Source of the DNA: Streptomyces sp. YIM 130001
Lineage (GTDB): Bacteria; Actinomycetota; Actinomycetes; Streptomycetales; Streptomycetaceae
NCBI RefSeq assembly: GCF_003574445.1
Contig: NZ_KZ984550.1
Location: 372,001-436,000 of the forward strand
Length of the DNA stretch: 64,000 nt
Direction of reading: 5' to 3'
In this document: positions 41,750 through 50,786 of the stretch, one piece after another
Layout: every line of letters starts with the position of its first letter
How positions within the stretch are numbered: position 1 is the first letter of the stretch
The notes under the pieces: generated by a model
Database searches by the model: none
Told to the model about the DNA's origin: nothing
What the model saw: only the letters and a program-made list of their open reading frames with translations
Program-made: the position numbers and the translations under genes

Positions 41750-43126
41750 TTACACGTCGGCGTACCCGAGCTGCGGCTTCGTCGCCGCGGTCGCGGCCGG
41801 GCCCGGCAGCCCGTCCGCCCTTCGAAGGTATACGGCCCAGGTGACCGCGGAGCACAGGGCGTAGCAGCCGAGGAAGACCACGAAGGCCGCGGTGCCGGTG
41901 CCGGCGGTCCGGAAGGACTGCCGGAAGGCGAGGTTGATGCCGAGCCCGCCGAGCGCACCGACCGCTCCGATCAGGCCCATCGCGGCACCGGAGAGCCGAC
42001 GCCCGTGGGCCGCCGCCTGCGCACCGGTGAGGCCCTCGGCCAGCGCCCGTCGCTGAAAGATGCCGGGGATCATCTTGTACGTCGAGCCGTTGCCGAGCCC
42101 GGTGAGGACGAACAGGGCGGTGAAGCCGACGAGGAAGACCGGCAGCGACTCCAGCACCGAGGCCACCACGACCACCGAGGTCGCGGCCGCCATAGCGACG
42201 AAGTTCCACAGAGTGATCCGGGCGCCGCCGTGCCGGTCCGCGAGCCGGCCGCCGACCGGCCTGATCAGCGAGCCGAGCAGCGGCCCGAGGAAGGTCAGCG
42301 AGGCCGCCTGCAGCGGGGTGCGCCCGAACTGGGTCTGCAGGACGAGCCCGAAGGCGAAGCTGTAGCCGATGAACGAGCCGAAGGTACCGACGTAGAGGAA
42401 CGCCATGATCCAGGTGTGCCGGTCGCGGAGCGCCTCGCGGGCGGCCCCGGTGTCGTTGCGTACGGGAGCGAGGTTGTCCATATGGCGGGCGGCGAGGGCG
42501 GCGGCGAGCACGATCAGCGGGATGTAGACGCCGAGCAGCACCCTCGGGTGGCCGGCTCCGGCCGTGCCGATGACCAGCAGGCCGACGAGCTGGATCACGG
42601 GGACGCCGATGTTGCCGCCGCCCGCGTTCAGGCCGAGGGCCCAGCCCTTCTCGCGCAGCGGGAAGAACGCGTTGATGTTGGTCATGGACGAGGCGAAGTT
42701 GCCGCCGCCCACCCCGGTCAGCGCGGCGACGAGCAGGAGCGTCCCGTACGAGGTGCCGGGCTCCATCACCAGATACGCGGCGACGGTCGGCACGAGCAGC
42801 AGCGCGGCGCTGAACACCGTCCAGTTCCGGCCACCGAAGCGCGCGACGGCGAACGTGTACGGCACCCTGATCACGGCACCGACCAGGGTGGCCGTGGCGA
42901 TCAGGAAGAACTTGCCGGCCGCGTCCACGCCGTACTCGGGGCCCATGAAGAGCACGAGCACCGACCACAGGGTCCACACCGAGAAGCCGATGTGCTCGCT
43001 GATCACCGAGAGCAGCAGATTGCGGCGGGCCGTGCGCCGTCCCGACTCCTGCCAGAACTGCTCGTCCTCCGGGTCCCACCGCTCGATCCAGCGGGACCCG
43101 CTGCGCGGGCCGGTCGGGGCTTTCAT
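41750..43126 (-). CDS. narK: Nitrate/nitrite transporter, NarK family MFS
   Basis: Membrane carrier of 458 residues with 12 predicted helices, moving nitrate in and/or nitrite out. The nitrate signature Gly-rich helices are visible: ALTGVGGGNFASSMTNINAF (NS1) and ALGLNAGGGNIGVPVIQLVG nearby, and later FVLTGLGNGSTYKMIPGIFQ (NS2). ATG 43126 sits four bases from GGAGG; GTG 43129 in frame is closer still and less likely. Upstream DNA contains sequences resembling GlnR boxes. Works with nnaR in nitrate assimilation; the reductases are not in this window. Confidence 0.92.
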   Translation of the reverse strand: MKAPTGPRSGSRWIERWDPEDEQFWQESGRRTARRNLLLSVISEHIGFSVWTLWSVLVLFMGPEYGVDAAGKFFLIATATLVGAVIRVPYTFAVARFGGRNWTVFSAALLLVPTVAAYLVMEPGTSYGTLLLVAALTGVGGGNFASSMTNINAFFPLREKGWALGLNAGGGNIGVPVIQLVGLLVIGTAGAGHPRVLLGVYIPLIVLAAALAARHMDNLAPVRNDTGAAREALRDRHTWIMAFLYVGTFGSFIGYSFAFGLVLQTQFGRTPLQAASLTFLGPLLGSLIRPVGGRLADRHGGARITLWNFVAMAAATSVVVVASVLESLPVFLVGFTALFVLTGLGNGSTYKMIPGIFQRRALAEGLTGAQAAAHGRRLSGAAMGLIGAVGALGGLGINLAFRQSFRTAGTGTAAFVVFLGCYALCSAVTWAVYLRRADGLPGPAATAATKPQLGYADV

Positions 43127-43176
43127 CACGCCTCCACGAGTGCGTCGGGTCGTGGAGGTGACGCTAGGGACGGCGC

Positions 43177-43202
43177 GTTTCGGGCTGGTGCCGTCCGGTG
43201 AC
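43177..43202 (-). promoter_or_regulatory. Candidate GlnR/NnaR binding region upstream of narK
   Basis: On the minus strand, GTCAC-n6-GCACC overlaps GGCAC-n6-GAAAC. These approximate the GlnR a/b boxes (GTnAC-n6-GAAAC) with one or two mismatches and helical phasing. The region is 51-76 bases upstream of narK. Suggestive only. Confidence 0.35.
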
Positions 43203-43221
43203 CTTCGCGCAACCTTGCTCT

Positions 43222-43243
43222 CACCCGCTCCGCGGAGCGGGTG
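43222..43243. terminator. Palindromic hairpin after the acyltransferase gene
   Basis: CACCCGCTCCG (43222-43232) is followed directly by its complement CGGAGCGGGTG (43233-43243). It lies 40 bases past the acyltransferase stop and upstream of narK, so it probably ends the mat operon transcript. Confidence 0.6.
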
Positions 43244-43282
43244 TGAGCCCGACTGCGGGCGCGTCCCCGGCGGCGGGCGCGC

Positions 43283-44677
43283 TCAGCGGCGGTGCGAGCC
43301 TCCCGCGGCGGCGCGACGGCCGGACCGTGACGGCCGCGGCTTCGTGCCGTTCGGCCACAGGCGCCGGCTGCGTTTCGCCGCGAGGTCCTCGACCCAGCCC
43401 ACGGAGACGATCATCAGCCCGATCAGCGGCCACACCAGGACGAACATCCACAGCGTGTACGTCGTCGAGAAGGCGTCCCCGAAGTGCTCGGACAGGAACG
43501 GGACGTTCCACACCTGGTCGAGCAGCGGGATGGTGGCCATGATCAGCGCGTTGTGCCAGAGGTAGATGGTCACCGCGCGGTTGTTGGAGAGGGTGATGAG
43601 CTTGTCGAACTGGGCCAGTTTTCCCGGTAGTTGCTGCCACGACGGCGCGTACTGCAGCAGGATCACCACGAACCCGAAGGACCAGGTGGCCTGGGCGAGC
43701 GGAATGTCGTTGAGGTCCCAGCCGTCCGGGCCGAGGTGGCCGGCGGCCCACCACAGGCCGAAGGCCATGAAGAGTGCGGCGAGCGACACCGCCAGGTACC
43801 GCGGTATCTGCTTGAGCACCCCCTCCTGGTGCGCGAAGCCGAGCACCCAGCAGGAGCCGTAGACGGCGAAGTCCGTGACCGCGTTCCCCGTCTCGCCGGG
43901 GATCTTGACCAGGCCGGTGCCGACCACGGCGGTGAGCGCGAGCGGCGCGAGCAGCGTCGCCCACGGGACGCGGCGGAACGCCCACAGCAGCAGCGGCGAG
44001 GCGATCACGAACCAGAGGTACGCGCGGATGTACCAGAGCGGGCCCGCGGCCTGCACGGCCCAGGTCTCCTCGAGCAGCCCGCCCGGGTCGCCGGCCTGCC
44101 ACGGATACGGCGGGGCGCCGACCGGCACGATGTAGTTGAGCAGCTGCAGGAACCAGGTACCGCCCAGGTCCTTCGCCGGGTTCCAGCCACCGAGCAGCAT
44201 GATCGGCAGCACCGCGGCGCCGAACACCCATACCGGCGGCAGCAGTCGGCGCACCCGGCCACGGATGACGCCCCAGGCGGGCCGGCTCAGCGACCGTGCC
44301 ATCAGGGAGCCGGCGAGCGCGAACATCACGCCCATGGACGGGAAGAGGACGGTCAGCCAGGCCCATCCGAAGATGTGGTAGAAGACCACGCGGACCAGGG
44401 CGAGCGAGCGCAGCAGGTCCAGATAGCGGTCGCGGCCGGGCTTGCTCCGCGCCACCGCCGGCTTCTCGGAGGCACTCGGCTGCGCCGGGGCGCCGGCCGT
44501 CACGGGTGCGCCGGGCGCCGCCGGATCCACGGGCCGGGTGGGTGCGCCGGGCGCCCCGTACTGCGCCGGGTACGCGGCCGACCGGCCGTACTGCGGCGGG
44601 ACTTGGCCGCCACCGGCCTCGGAGGCGCCGGGCACCACGGGCATCGGGCGCGTCCCGCCGCTGTCGGGGGGGTTCAT
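43283..44677 (-). CDS. Acyltransferase family membrane protein (OafA/Acyltransferase_3)
   Basis: A 464-residue multi-pass membrane enzyme expected to O-acylate an extracellular polysaccharide. A Pro/Ala/Gly-rich cytoplasmic N-terminus (about 1-80) precedes DRYLDLLRSLALVRVVFYHI, whose histidine is the usual catalytic/transport residue, and about ten helices follow. PRYLAVSLAALFMAFGLWWA and NRAVTIYLWHNALIMATIPL fit the family. The start overlaps the matB stop (ATGA 44674-44677), so it is the third gene of that operon and probably modifies the MatB product. Confidence 0.86.
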   Translation of the reverse strand: MNPPDSGGTRPMPVVPGASEAGGGQVPPQYGRSAAYPAQYGAPGAPTRPVDPAAPGAPVTAGAPAQPSASEKPAVARSKPGRDRYLDLLRSLALVRVVFYHIFGWAWLTVLFPSMGVMFALAGSLMARSLSRPAWGVIRGRVRRLLPPVWVFGAAVLPIMLLGGWNPAKDLGGTWFLQLLNYIVPVGAPPYPWQAGDPGGLLEETWAVQAAGPLWYIRAYLWFVIASPLLLWAFRRVPWATLLAPLALTAVVGTGLVKIPGETGNAVTDFAVYGSCWVLGFAHQEGVLKQIPRYLAVSLAALFMAFGLWWAAGHLGPDGWDLNDIPLAQATWSFGFVVILLQYAPSWQQLPGKLAQFDKLITLSNNRAVTIYLWHNALIMATIPLLDQVWNVPFLSEHFGDAFSTTYTLWMFVLVWPLIGLMIVSVGWVEDLAAKRSRRLWPNGTKPRPSRSGRRAAAGGSHRR

Positions 44678-46845
44678 GCGACGGGCCTCCGCTCCTCGGC
44701 ACGGGACCGCCCGCCGGGCACGGAGCCGGGTGCGGCTCCGACGACTCCGGTGCGCCGGAGCTTCTGCCAGCGAAGGCGGCCTCCGGTGAGAGCGGTGATC
44801 CAGGACTGCAGCAGCACGACGTACATCAGCTGCCGGTAGAGGATCTGCTGGAGGGGCAGCGAGATCAGATGAGTCATGCGCTCCCGGTCGAGCCGGAAGG
44901 CGTACGCGGCACAGACCGCCTGCACGGCGAGCACGCCGAGCCAGGCGAGCACGGTCTTCTGGGTGGGGCCGAAGACCAGGCCGTACAGCAGGAACACGTC
45001 GATCAGCGGTGCGAGCAGCGGCGCCAGGACCATGAACAGGGAGACCAGCGGCAGTCCGACCCGTCCGAAACGTCCCGAAGGACCCCGCTCGATGACGGCG
45101 CGCCGGTGCTTCCAGATCGCCTGCATCGTGCCGTACGACCAGCGGTAGCGCTGGGACCACAGCTGCTGCACGGTCTCCGGGGCCTCGGTCCACGCGCGGG
45201 CCTTCTCGGCATAGACCACGCGCCAGCCGTCGCGGTGCATGGCCATGGTGATGTCGGTGTCCTCGGCGAGGGTGTCGTCGCTCATGCCGCCGACCCGCTG
45301 CAGGGCACTGCGGCGGAAGGCGCCCACCGCGCCGGGGATGGTCGGCATGCAGCGCAGCACGTCGTACATCCGGCGGTCCAGGTTGAAGCCCATCACGTAC
45401 TCGATGTGCTGCCAGGCGCCGATGAGGGAGTCCTTGTTGCCCACCTTGGCGTTTCCGGCGACGGCGCCGACGCGGGCATCGCCGAAGGGCTGCACCAGTT
45501 CACGAACGGTCGCCGGCTCGAAGACGGTGTCGCCGTCCATCATCACGATGATGTCGAAGCGGGCGTTGGCCAGGCCGCGGTTGAGGGCGGCGGGCTTGCC
45601 CGCGTTGTGCTGGCGGACCACCCGGACATTGGGCAGGCGGAGGTTCTCCACGATGCGCGCGGTGCCGTCGGTGGAGCCGTCGTCGATGACGATCACTTCG
45701 ATCGGATGGTCGCTGCTGGTCAGTGAACGCACCGTGTTCTCGATGCACTTGGCCTCGTTGAACGCCGGGACCAGGACGCTGACCGGTTCGGTGATCCGCG
45801 GCCCCCAGCGGAAGCGGCGCCGCCTGGTCCGTCTGGCGTGCACGAACGACAGGAGCAGCATCAGACCGAAGCGGGTGAACACCAGGACGCCGATGACCGC
45901 GAGCGCCACGACCAGGCCGCCCGTCGCCTTCTCCGAGACGGTGACCGCGAGGACGAACGCCTTGCCCTTCCACAGGTCGAGCCCGCTCACCGGGGTGTGC
46001 GCGCTCGGCAGGTCCATCGCCTCGGTGAGGTTGGCGAACTCGTAGCCGTCCTCCTGCATGGCGGGCAGGAAGCGGTCGAGTGCCTGGACGGTCTGCGAGC
46101 GGTTGCCTCCCGAGTCGTGCATGAGCACGACCGCGCCCTTGCCGCCCTTGGGCGTGGCCCGCTTGATGATCTCGTCGACGCCGGGACGCTTCCAGTCCTC
46201 GCTGTCGGTGTTGTTGACCACCGTGATGTAGCCGTGGTCGGCGATGTACTGCGTGACCGGCCAGTTGGCATTGTCGAAGGCGTCCGCGAAGGACGAGTAC
46301 GGCGGGCGGAACAGCGAGGTCCGCACGCCGGCGGCGCCCGCGAGCGTCAGCTGGTTCTGCGAGAGCTCCCAGTCGATACGGCTCTTCGACTGGTACGAGA
46401 GGTCGGGGTGGTTGAAGGTGTGCAGGCCGACCTCGTGGCCCTCCTTCACCATCCGCTCCACCAGGTCCGGGTAGCGGGACGCCATCGTGCCGGTGACGAA
46501 GAAGACGCCGTGTGCGTGGTGCTCCTTGAGCTTGTCGAGGACCTTCGGTGTCCACTCGGGGTCGGGGCCGTCGTCGAAGGTGAGCACCAACTTGTGGTCG
46601 GGGACGCTCAGGCCCCGGGGCTTGTCGCCGTCTCGCGCGTCGATCACCGGACCGCCGTCGAGGACTTCCTCGGGGACCTTGTCGGTGGCGACCGGCGGGC
46701 GCACCCGGTGGTCGGCGAGGATCTCGCTGTGGACGTACCCCCGCAACATGAGCATGGCGAGGAGCGCGACGAGCAACAGCGACGGCAGCAGGTAGCGCAT
46801 GGGAAGCCGACGGCCGCCGCGGCGGCGACGTGAGCGGGATGTCAT
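44674..46845 (-). CDS. matB: Bifunctional polysaccharide deacetylase / family 2 glycosyltransferase
   Basis: A 723-residue membrane protein that can build and de-N-acetylate a beta-linked GlcNAc polymer. One TM helix (about 18-36) precedes an extracellular NodB deacetylase: TFDDGPD (89-95), GLHTFNHPDLS (metal His pair) and FRPPYSSF. After a second TM, a cytoplasmic GT2 domain has VLVPAFNE, IDDGSTDGTA, MDGDTVFEP, AEDTDITMAMHRDGW and QRYRWSYG, then C-terminal TM helices. I recall MatB of S. coelicolor/lividans with this architecture, required for mycelial pellet formation. Overlaps matA by four bases. Confidence 0.92.
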   Translation of the reverse strand: MTSRSRRRRGGRRLPMRYLLPSLLLVALLAMLMLRGYVHSEILADHRVRPPVATDKVPEEVLDGGPVIDARDGDKPRGLSVPDHKLVLTFDDGPDPEWTPKVLDKLKEHHAHGVFFVTGTMASRYPDLVERMVKEGHEVGLHTFNHPDLSYQSKSRIDWELSQNQLTLAGAAGVRTSLFRPPYSSFADAFDNANWPVTQYIADHGYITVVNNTDSEDWKRPGVDEIIKRATPKGGKGAVVLMHDSGGNRSQTVQALDRFLPAMQEDGYEFANLTEAMDLPSAHTPVSGLDLWKGKAFVLAVTVSEKATGGLVVALAVIGVLVFTRFGLMLLLSFVHARRTRRRRFRWGPRITEPVSVLVPAFNEAKCIENTVRSLTSSDHPIEVIVIDDGSTDGTARIVENLRLPNVRVVRQHNAGKPAALNRGLANARFDIIVMMDGDTVFEPATVRELVQPFGDARVGAVAGNAKVGNKDSLIGAWQHIEYVMGFNLDRRMYDVLRCMPTIPGAVGAFRRSALQRVGGMSDDTLAEDTDITMAMHRDGWRVVYAEKARAWTEAPETVQQLWSQRYRWSYGTMQAIWKHRRAVIERGPSGRFGRVGLPLVSLFMVLAPLLAPLIDVFLLYGLVFGPTQKTVLAWLGVLAVQAVCAAYAFRLDRERMTHLISLPLQQILYRQLMYVVLLQSWITALTGGRLRWQKLRRTGVVGAAPGSVPGGRSRAEERRPVA

Positions 46846-47591
46846 GACGGTGCGCCCTCCGGGGCGACGCGGTGGAGCGCTATCTCTTCGGCGGCGATGC
46901 CACCGGTCGGCTTGGGATCGGGCGTCTCGTCGTCCGTCGGATCGGGGTCGGGCGTCTCGTCGTCCGTCGGGTCCGGACCGGGCGTCTCGTCGTCCGTCGG
47001 ATCGGGGTCGGGCGTCTCGTCGTCCGTGGGCTTGCCGCCCGGTGTCTCGTCGTCCGTCGGTTTGCCGCCCGGCGTCTCGTCGTCCGTCGGGGAGTTGCTG
47101 AGCGTCGGGCTCGGCACCAGGCCACCGGTGTCCGAGGGGCCCGGGGTCGGCGACGGAGAGGGTGAATTCTCCGCGGTGGCCGATGCGTCGGGCGGGGTGG
47201 TCGGCGAGACCTTGCCGGCCGGCTTCTCGTCGTCCTTGCCGATGCCGGGCATCCACGGGGCGTCCGAGTTGCCGGACACCAGCGTCGCACCGAGCACGAC
47301 CGCGTAGACCGCGCAGGCGACGCCGAGGATCCAGCCGATACGCCTCAGCCGCCGGCTGCGGCCACCGGACTCGTCGACGAACACCGGGGCGTCGGAACCC
47401 TCCGGCCCGTCCTCGGCCGGGCCACGCCCCTGATCGAGGTGGCCCACGCTGCCGATCTGCACAGTGACTTCGTTGGGATCGTGGGCGAGACGAGCGCGCT
47501 GATCACGCGCCGGGTCCGGCTCCACGTCGTCGAAATGCCCAGAATGGGCACCTTCACGCCAATTTTCCACTGTTCTACGCCCATCCCCCAC
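46842..47591 (-). CDS. matA: MatA-like membrane protein with PTDDETP repeats
   Basis: A 249-residue protein encoded first in the mat operon. A charged cytoplasmic N-terminus (about 1-84) leads to one TM helix (about 86-106: IGWILGVACAVYAVVLGATL). A Pro/Ser/Thr-rich extracellular linker then ends in six ten-residue repeats PTDDETPxxx. No catalytic motif is visible. Assignment to matA rests on its place directly before matB and memory of the S. coelicolor locus. The start is uncertain: GTG 47591 is the longest, GTG 47570 is also possible. Confidence 0.75.
   Translation of the reverse strand: MGDGRRTVENWREGAHSGHFDDVEPDPARDQRARLAHDPNEVTVQIGSVGHLDQGRGPAEDGPEGSDAPVFVDESGGRSRRLRRIGWILGVACAVYAVVLGATLVSGNSDAPWMPGIGKDDEKPAGKVSPTTPPDASATAENSPSPSPTPGPSDTGGLVPSPTLSNSPTDDETPGGKPTDDETPGGKPTDDETPDPDPTDDETPGPDPTDDETPDPDPTDDETPDPKPTGGIAAEEIALHRVAPEGAPS
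46921..47100. repeat. 30-base tandem repeats in matA
   Basis: Six 30-base units, each beginning GGCGTCTCGTCGTCCGT (or one or two changes), encoding PTDDETP plus three variable residues on the minus strand. Exact repeats suggest copy-number variation. Confidence 0.92.
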
Positions 47592-47632
47592 TGCCCGGTG
47601 CGGGCGCTAAGACGACACCGGGCAACTCGCCA

Positions 47633-47658
47633 CCGGATCGGGCCCCCACCCGATCCGG
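47633..47658. terminator. Hairpin between LysR gene and matA
   Basis: CCGGATCGGG (47633-47642) pairs with CCCGATCCGG (47649-47658). It is 70 bases beyond the LysR gene stop on the minus strand and 42 bases upstream of the matA start. Confidence 0.6.
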
Positions 47659-47727
47659 GCGCCCCCCTTATCACACTGCGCCCGGACCATGAATGTAGCG
47701 CACACCGCCGACAGCCGGTGCCCCCGG

Positions 47728-48696
47728 TCATTCCTGACACATCATGATGCGCCCGTCCATGGCCGGAATCCAACTCCCGACAGGTGCCTCGAGCCACCTC
47801 TCCTCCTGCGCCAACTGCCTTGTGGCCAGGCGCAAAGCATCGATTCCGGGGTGCTGGTGCCCCCTTCTCCATACAAGTGACACAGGCGACAGTGGGATCG
47901 GTTCCACAAGGGGCCGCAGAACCGTCCCCGGCATCGCCGGGAAGTCCACGACGGCGAGCACCGGCGTCCGGGTCTTCGCCATGATCCGCCGGAATTCGTC
48001 CGCCCCGACGGCCAGTGGTGCGGGCTCCGCGACCTCGATCCCGCGGCCGTCGAAGAGGCGGTGCGCGAGGTCGGTCCACTCCAGGGTGCGCGGGTTGCCC
48101 GCTCCCGCGTAGACGGTCTCGCCGGCCAGCTCGGCGAGCGGCACGCGCGCGTGGCCGGCGAGCCGGTGGTCCTCGGGCAGCACCACGGCCATCGGCTCGT
48201 ACCGCACCGGCCGGTGGTCCAGGCGATCACGCAGGGACGGTTCGAGGCCGGCGTACCGCCCGAAGGAGGCGTCCAGGCGACCCGCCACGATCTCCCCGGC
48301 AGCCCAGGTCAGACCGCTCTCGTAGCGGGCCATCAGCTCGCACTCGGGGGCGAGTTCACGGGCCCGGTCGAGGACGCGGCCGCAGGCCAGGCCCGGGCTG
48401 TTGAGATCCACCAGGAGGGGCCGCGCGTGGCCGGCGGCGGCAGCGGCCAACAGCTCGTCCTGCGCCTCGAGCACCCGCCGGGCGTACGGCAGCAGCCGCT
48501 CACCTTCGGCCGTGAGCACCACCTGGCGGGTGGTGCGGACGAACAGTTCGGCGCCGACTTCCCGTTCCAGTCGTCGTACGTCGCGACTCAGAGCCTGCTG
48601 GGCCACGTAGAGCCGGGCGGCGGCACGGGTGAAGTGCAGCTCGTCGGCCACCGCCGCGAAGGCCCTGAGCAGTCTTGGTTCGATGTCCTGGCGCAT
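47728..48696 (-). CDS. LysR family transcriptional regulator
   Basis: A 322-residue regulator. The N-terminal HTH covers about residues 4-62 (LLRAFAAVADELHFTRAAAR, YVAQQALSRDVRRLEREVGA). The effector-binding domain follows from about 90. ATG 48696 leaves an 84-base gap to the divergent MFS gene, the classical layout of a LysR regulator and its target. The inducer is not predictable; the C-terminal end is family-typical in length. Confidence 0.92.
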   Translation of the reverse strand: MRQDIEPRLLRAFAAVADELHFTRAAARLYVAQQALSRDVRRLEREVGAELFVRTTRQVVLTAEGERLLPYARRVLEAQDELLAAAAAGHARPLLVDLNSPGLACGRVLDRARELAPECELMARYESGLTWAAGEIVAGRLDASFGRYAGLEPSLRDRLDHRPVRYEPMAVVLPEDHRLAGHARVPLAELAGETVYAGAGNPRTLEWTDLAHRLFDGRGIEVAEPAPLAVGADEFRRIMAKTRTPVLAVVDFPAMPGTVLRPLVEPIPLSPVSLVWRRGHQHPGIDALRLATRQLAQEERWLEAPVGSWIPAMDGRIMMCQE

Positions 48697-48780
48697 CGCC
48701 CGAATTTACAACGCAGGCGCGTCAATGGGCGCCGAACAGGTGTTGGACCCCGACCGCGACGCACCCCGAGGCTTGGCATC

Positions 48781-50127
48781 ATGCCTCCTGCCTCTCCCAC
48801 CCCGGCCCACCGGCCGCCCTCCGACACCCGCCTCTTCGCCCTCGCCGGTGACGTCCTGATCGTGGCCGACCGCTCCGGCGGAAGCGACCGCCACCGGCAC
48901 CCCCCTCACCCACGCCGTTCACCACTGACCCCCTACCGTCGCCTCTTCGCGGTCCCCGGCACACGCGCCTTCACCCTCGGCAACCTGCTCGCCCGCCTCC
49001 CCATGGGCATGTTCACCGTCAGCGCGGTCATCATGATCGCCGCGGCACACGGCTCCTACGCACTGGCCGGCGCCGTCACCGCCACCGGCCTCGCCACCAC
49101 CGCGGTCGTCGCACCCTGGACCGCACGGCTCGTCGACCGGCACGGACAGGCCCGCGTCGCCCGGCCCGCCACCGCGCTCGCCGCCCTCGGTTCCCTGGCC
49201 CTGGTGCTCTGCGTACGGTCCGACGCCCCCGCCTGGACCCTCTTCCTGTGCTACGCCGCGACGGCCACCACACCGAACACCGGCGGCATGTCCCGGGCGC
49301 GCTGGCACCACCTCTTCCGCGGCGACCCGGCAGCCCGGCACACGGCCAACTCCTTCGAACAGGCCACGGACGAGCTGTGTTTCATGCTCGGCCCGGTCAT
49401 CGCCGCGTTCCTGTGCACCGCCCTGTTCCCGGAGGCGGGCACCCTGACCGGCGTCGTACTGCTCCTCACCGGCATGACCGTGTTCACCGCCCAGCGATCC
49501 ACCGAGCCGCCGGTGCAGCGCCCCGCCACCCGTACGAAGTCGCCGGTGCGCGCACCCGGCATGCTCCCGCTGCTCGCCGTGTTCCTCGCCACCGGCTCCG
49601 TGTTCGGCTCGCTCGAGGTGATCACCGTGGCGTACGCGGACGGGCATGGACAGCGGGCCGCGGCCGGACTCGTCCTCGGCCTGCAGGCGGCCGGTTCCGG
49701 CGCGGCCGGCCTGGTCTTCGGCGCGCTCTCCTTCAGCGGACCGCGGCACCGCCGCCTGCGGTACTGCCTGCTCGCCATGACCGCACTGATGACCCTGCCT
49801 CTCGCGGCCGCGACGACCGATTCACTGCCGATCCTCGCCTGCGCCCTGCTCATCGCGGGCATGGCGACCGCCCCGACCATGGTCACGGGAATGTCCCTGG
49901 TCCAGGACCTCACCGAGGAGGGCCGGCTCAACGAGGGCATGACCCTGGCGGTGACCGCCCTGCTCGGCGGTATCGCCTGCGGCTCGGCCGGCGGCGGCTG
50001 GGCGGCGGAGCACATCGGTCCGACTGCCGCGTACGCCGCCCCCGCCACCGCCGCCTTCCTGGCGCTGCTCCTCACACTGCACCGGGCGAGCCCGCCGGCG
50101 GTCACCCTCCCGCGGTCACGTCCCTGA
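48781..50127 (+). CDS. MFS transporter
   Basis: A 448-residue transporter with about 12 hydrophobic helices after an extended, Pro-rich N-terminus (about 1-50). The loop ARLVDRHGQARVARPATALA matches MFS motif A loosely. The Pro-rich leader makes the start uncertain; ATG 48781 is the first credible codon after the LysR start, but a start nearer PYRRLFAVPGTRAFTLG would give a more usual length. It is divergent from the LysR gene, presumably its target. The 3' end overlaps the TetR gene end by 26 bases (convergent). Confidence 0.84.
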   Translation: MPPASPTPAHRPPSDTRLFALAGDVLIVADRSGGSDRHRHPPHPRRSPLTPYRRLFAVPGTRAFTLGNLLARLPMGMFTVSAVIMIAAAHGSYALAGAVTATGLATTAVVAPWTARLVDRHGQARVARPATALAALGSLALVLCVRSDAPAWTLFLCYAATATTPNTGGMSRARWHHLFRGDPAARHTANSFEQATDELCFMLGPVIAAFLCTALFPEAGTLTGVVLLLTGMTVFTAQRSTEPPVQRPATRTKSPVRAPGMLPLLAVFLATGSVFGSLEVITVAYADGHGQRAAAGLVLGLQAAGSGAAGLVFGALSFSGPRHRRLRYCLLAMTALMTLPLAAATTDSLPILACALLIAGMATAPTMVTGMSLVQDLTEEGRLNEGMTLAVTALLGGIACGSAGGGWAAEHIGPTAAYAAPATAAFLALLLTLHRASPPAVTLPRSRP

Positions 50128-50665
50128 GCGCGTCGAAGCACTCGCGTAGCACTCGCGGCAGCTCCAACTCTCGGGCCCCGACCCACCGTTCGAACGCGAT
50201 CTTGAAAACCGCCATGCCCGCTTCGGCCGTCACCCGCGCCGCCAGCTCGCTCACACCCCGGCGGACCAACGCCTCGGTCATCGCGGCCGACAGCGCGGCG
50301 AGTTTGATCAACTCCCGTTCCTGCAGCTCAGAGTTGGCGTCTATGACGACCTGACGCCGCCGCACGCTCTCCTGACGCTCCTGCATACCGTCGGCCGCCG
50401 CCCGCAGCGCCGCGAAGACGGCGTCGATCGGTGCGACATCCTCCGGCGCCTCGGCGATCGCCCCCACACAGAGATCCCGCAGCAGGACGGAACCGGCGAA
50501 GAGCACCTCGCGCTTGTCCGCGAAATGCCGGAAGAACGTGCGCTCGGTCAGCCCCGCCCGCGCGGTGATCTCGGCGACGGTGGTCCGCTCGAAGCCACGC
50601 TCCAGATACAGCTCGAGGGCCACCTGCTCCAGGCGACCGCGCGTGTTCGGCTCCCATCGGCTCAT
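50102..50665 (-). CDS. TetR family transcriptional regulator
   Basis: A 187-residue repressor. The HTH is at about residues 10-55 (LEQVALELYLERGFERTTVA, then AGLTERTFFRHFADKREVLF). The C-terminal helical domain binds an unknown ligand. ATG 50665 faces the epimerase gene across 121 bases holding two copies of an 18-base motif, the likely operator. The 3' end overlaps the MFS gene end. Confidence 0.92.
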   Translation of the reverse strand: MSRWEPNTRGRLEQVALELYLERGFERTTVAEITARAGLTERTFFRHFADKREVLFAGSVLLRDLCVGAIAEAPEDVAPIDAVFAALRAAADGMQERQESVRRRQVVIDANSELQERELIKLAALSAAMTEALVRRGVSELAARVTAEAGMAVFKIAFERWVGARELELPRVLRECFDALRDVTAGG

Positions 50666-50683
50666 GCTGGGAATACTACGGCC

Positions 50684-50732
50684 ATGACAGTGGCTGACAT
50701 CGGGTGTACTGTCGATGACAGTCACTGACATC
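50684..50732. promoter_or_regulatory. Probable TetR operator: two direct 18-mers and a palindrome
   Basis: ATGACAGTGGCTGACATC at 50684-50701 and ATGACAGTCACTGACATC at 50715-50732 differ at two positions and start 31 bases apart. Between them ACTGTC-GAT-GACAGT (50708-50722) forms a dyad. It lies between the divergent TetR and epimerase genes. Confidence 0.65.
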
Positions 50733-50786
50733 ATCTGGCCCGCGACACCTCCCGCCGAGGGCCGACCGACTTCAGGAGCGCCCCTC

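Noticed and set aside
46921..47100. CRISPR-like periodic array
   Set aside because: Periodic units are contiguous, without spacers, and encode protein repeats in matA.
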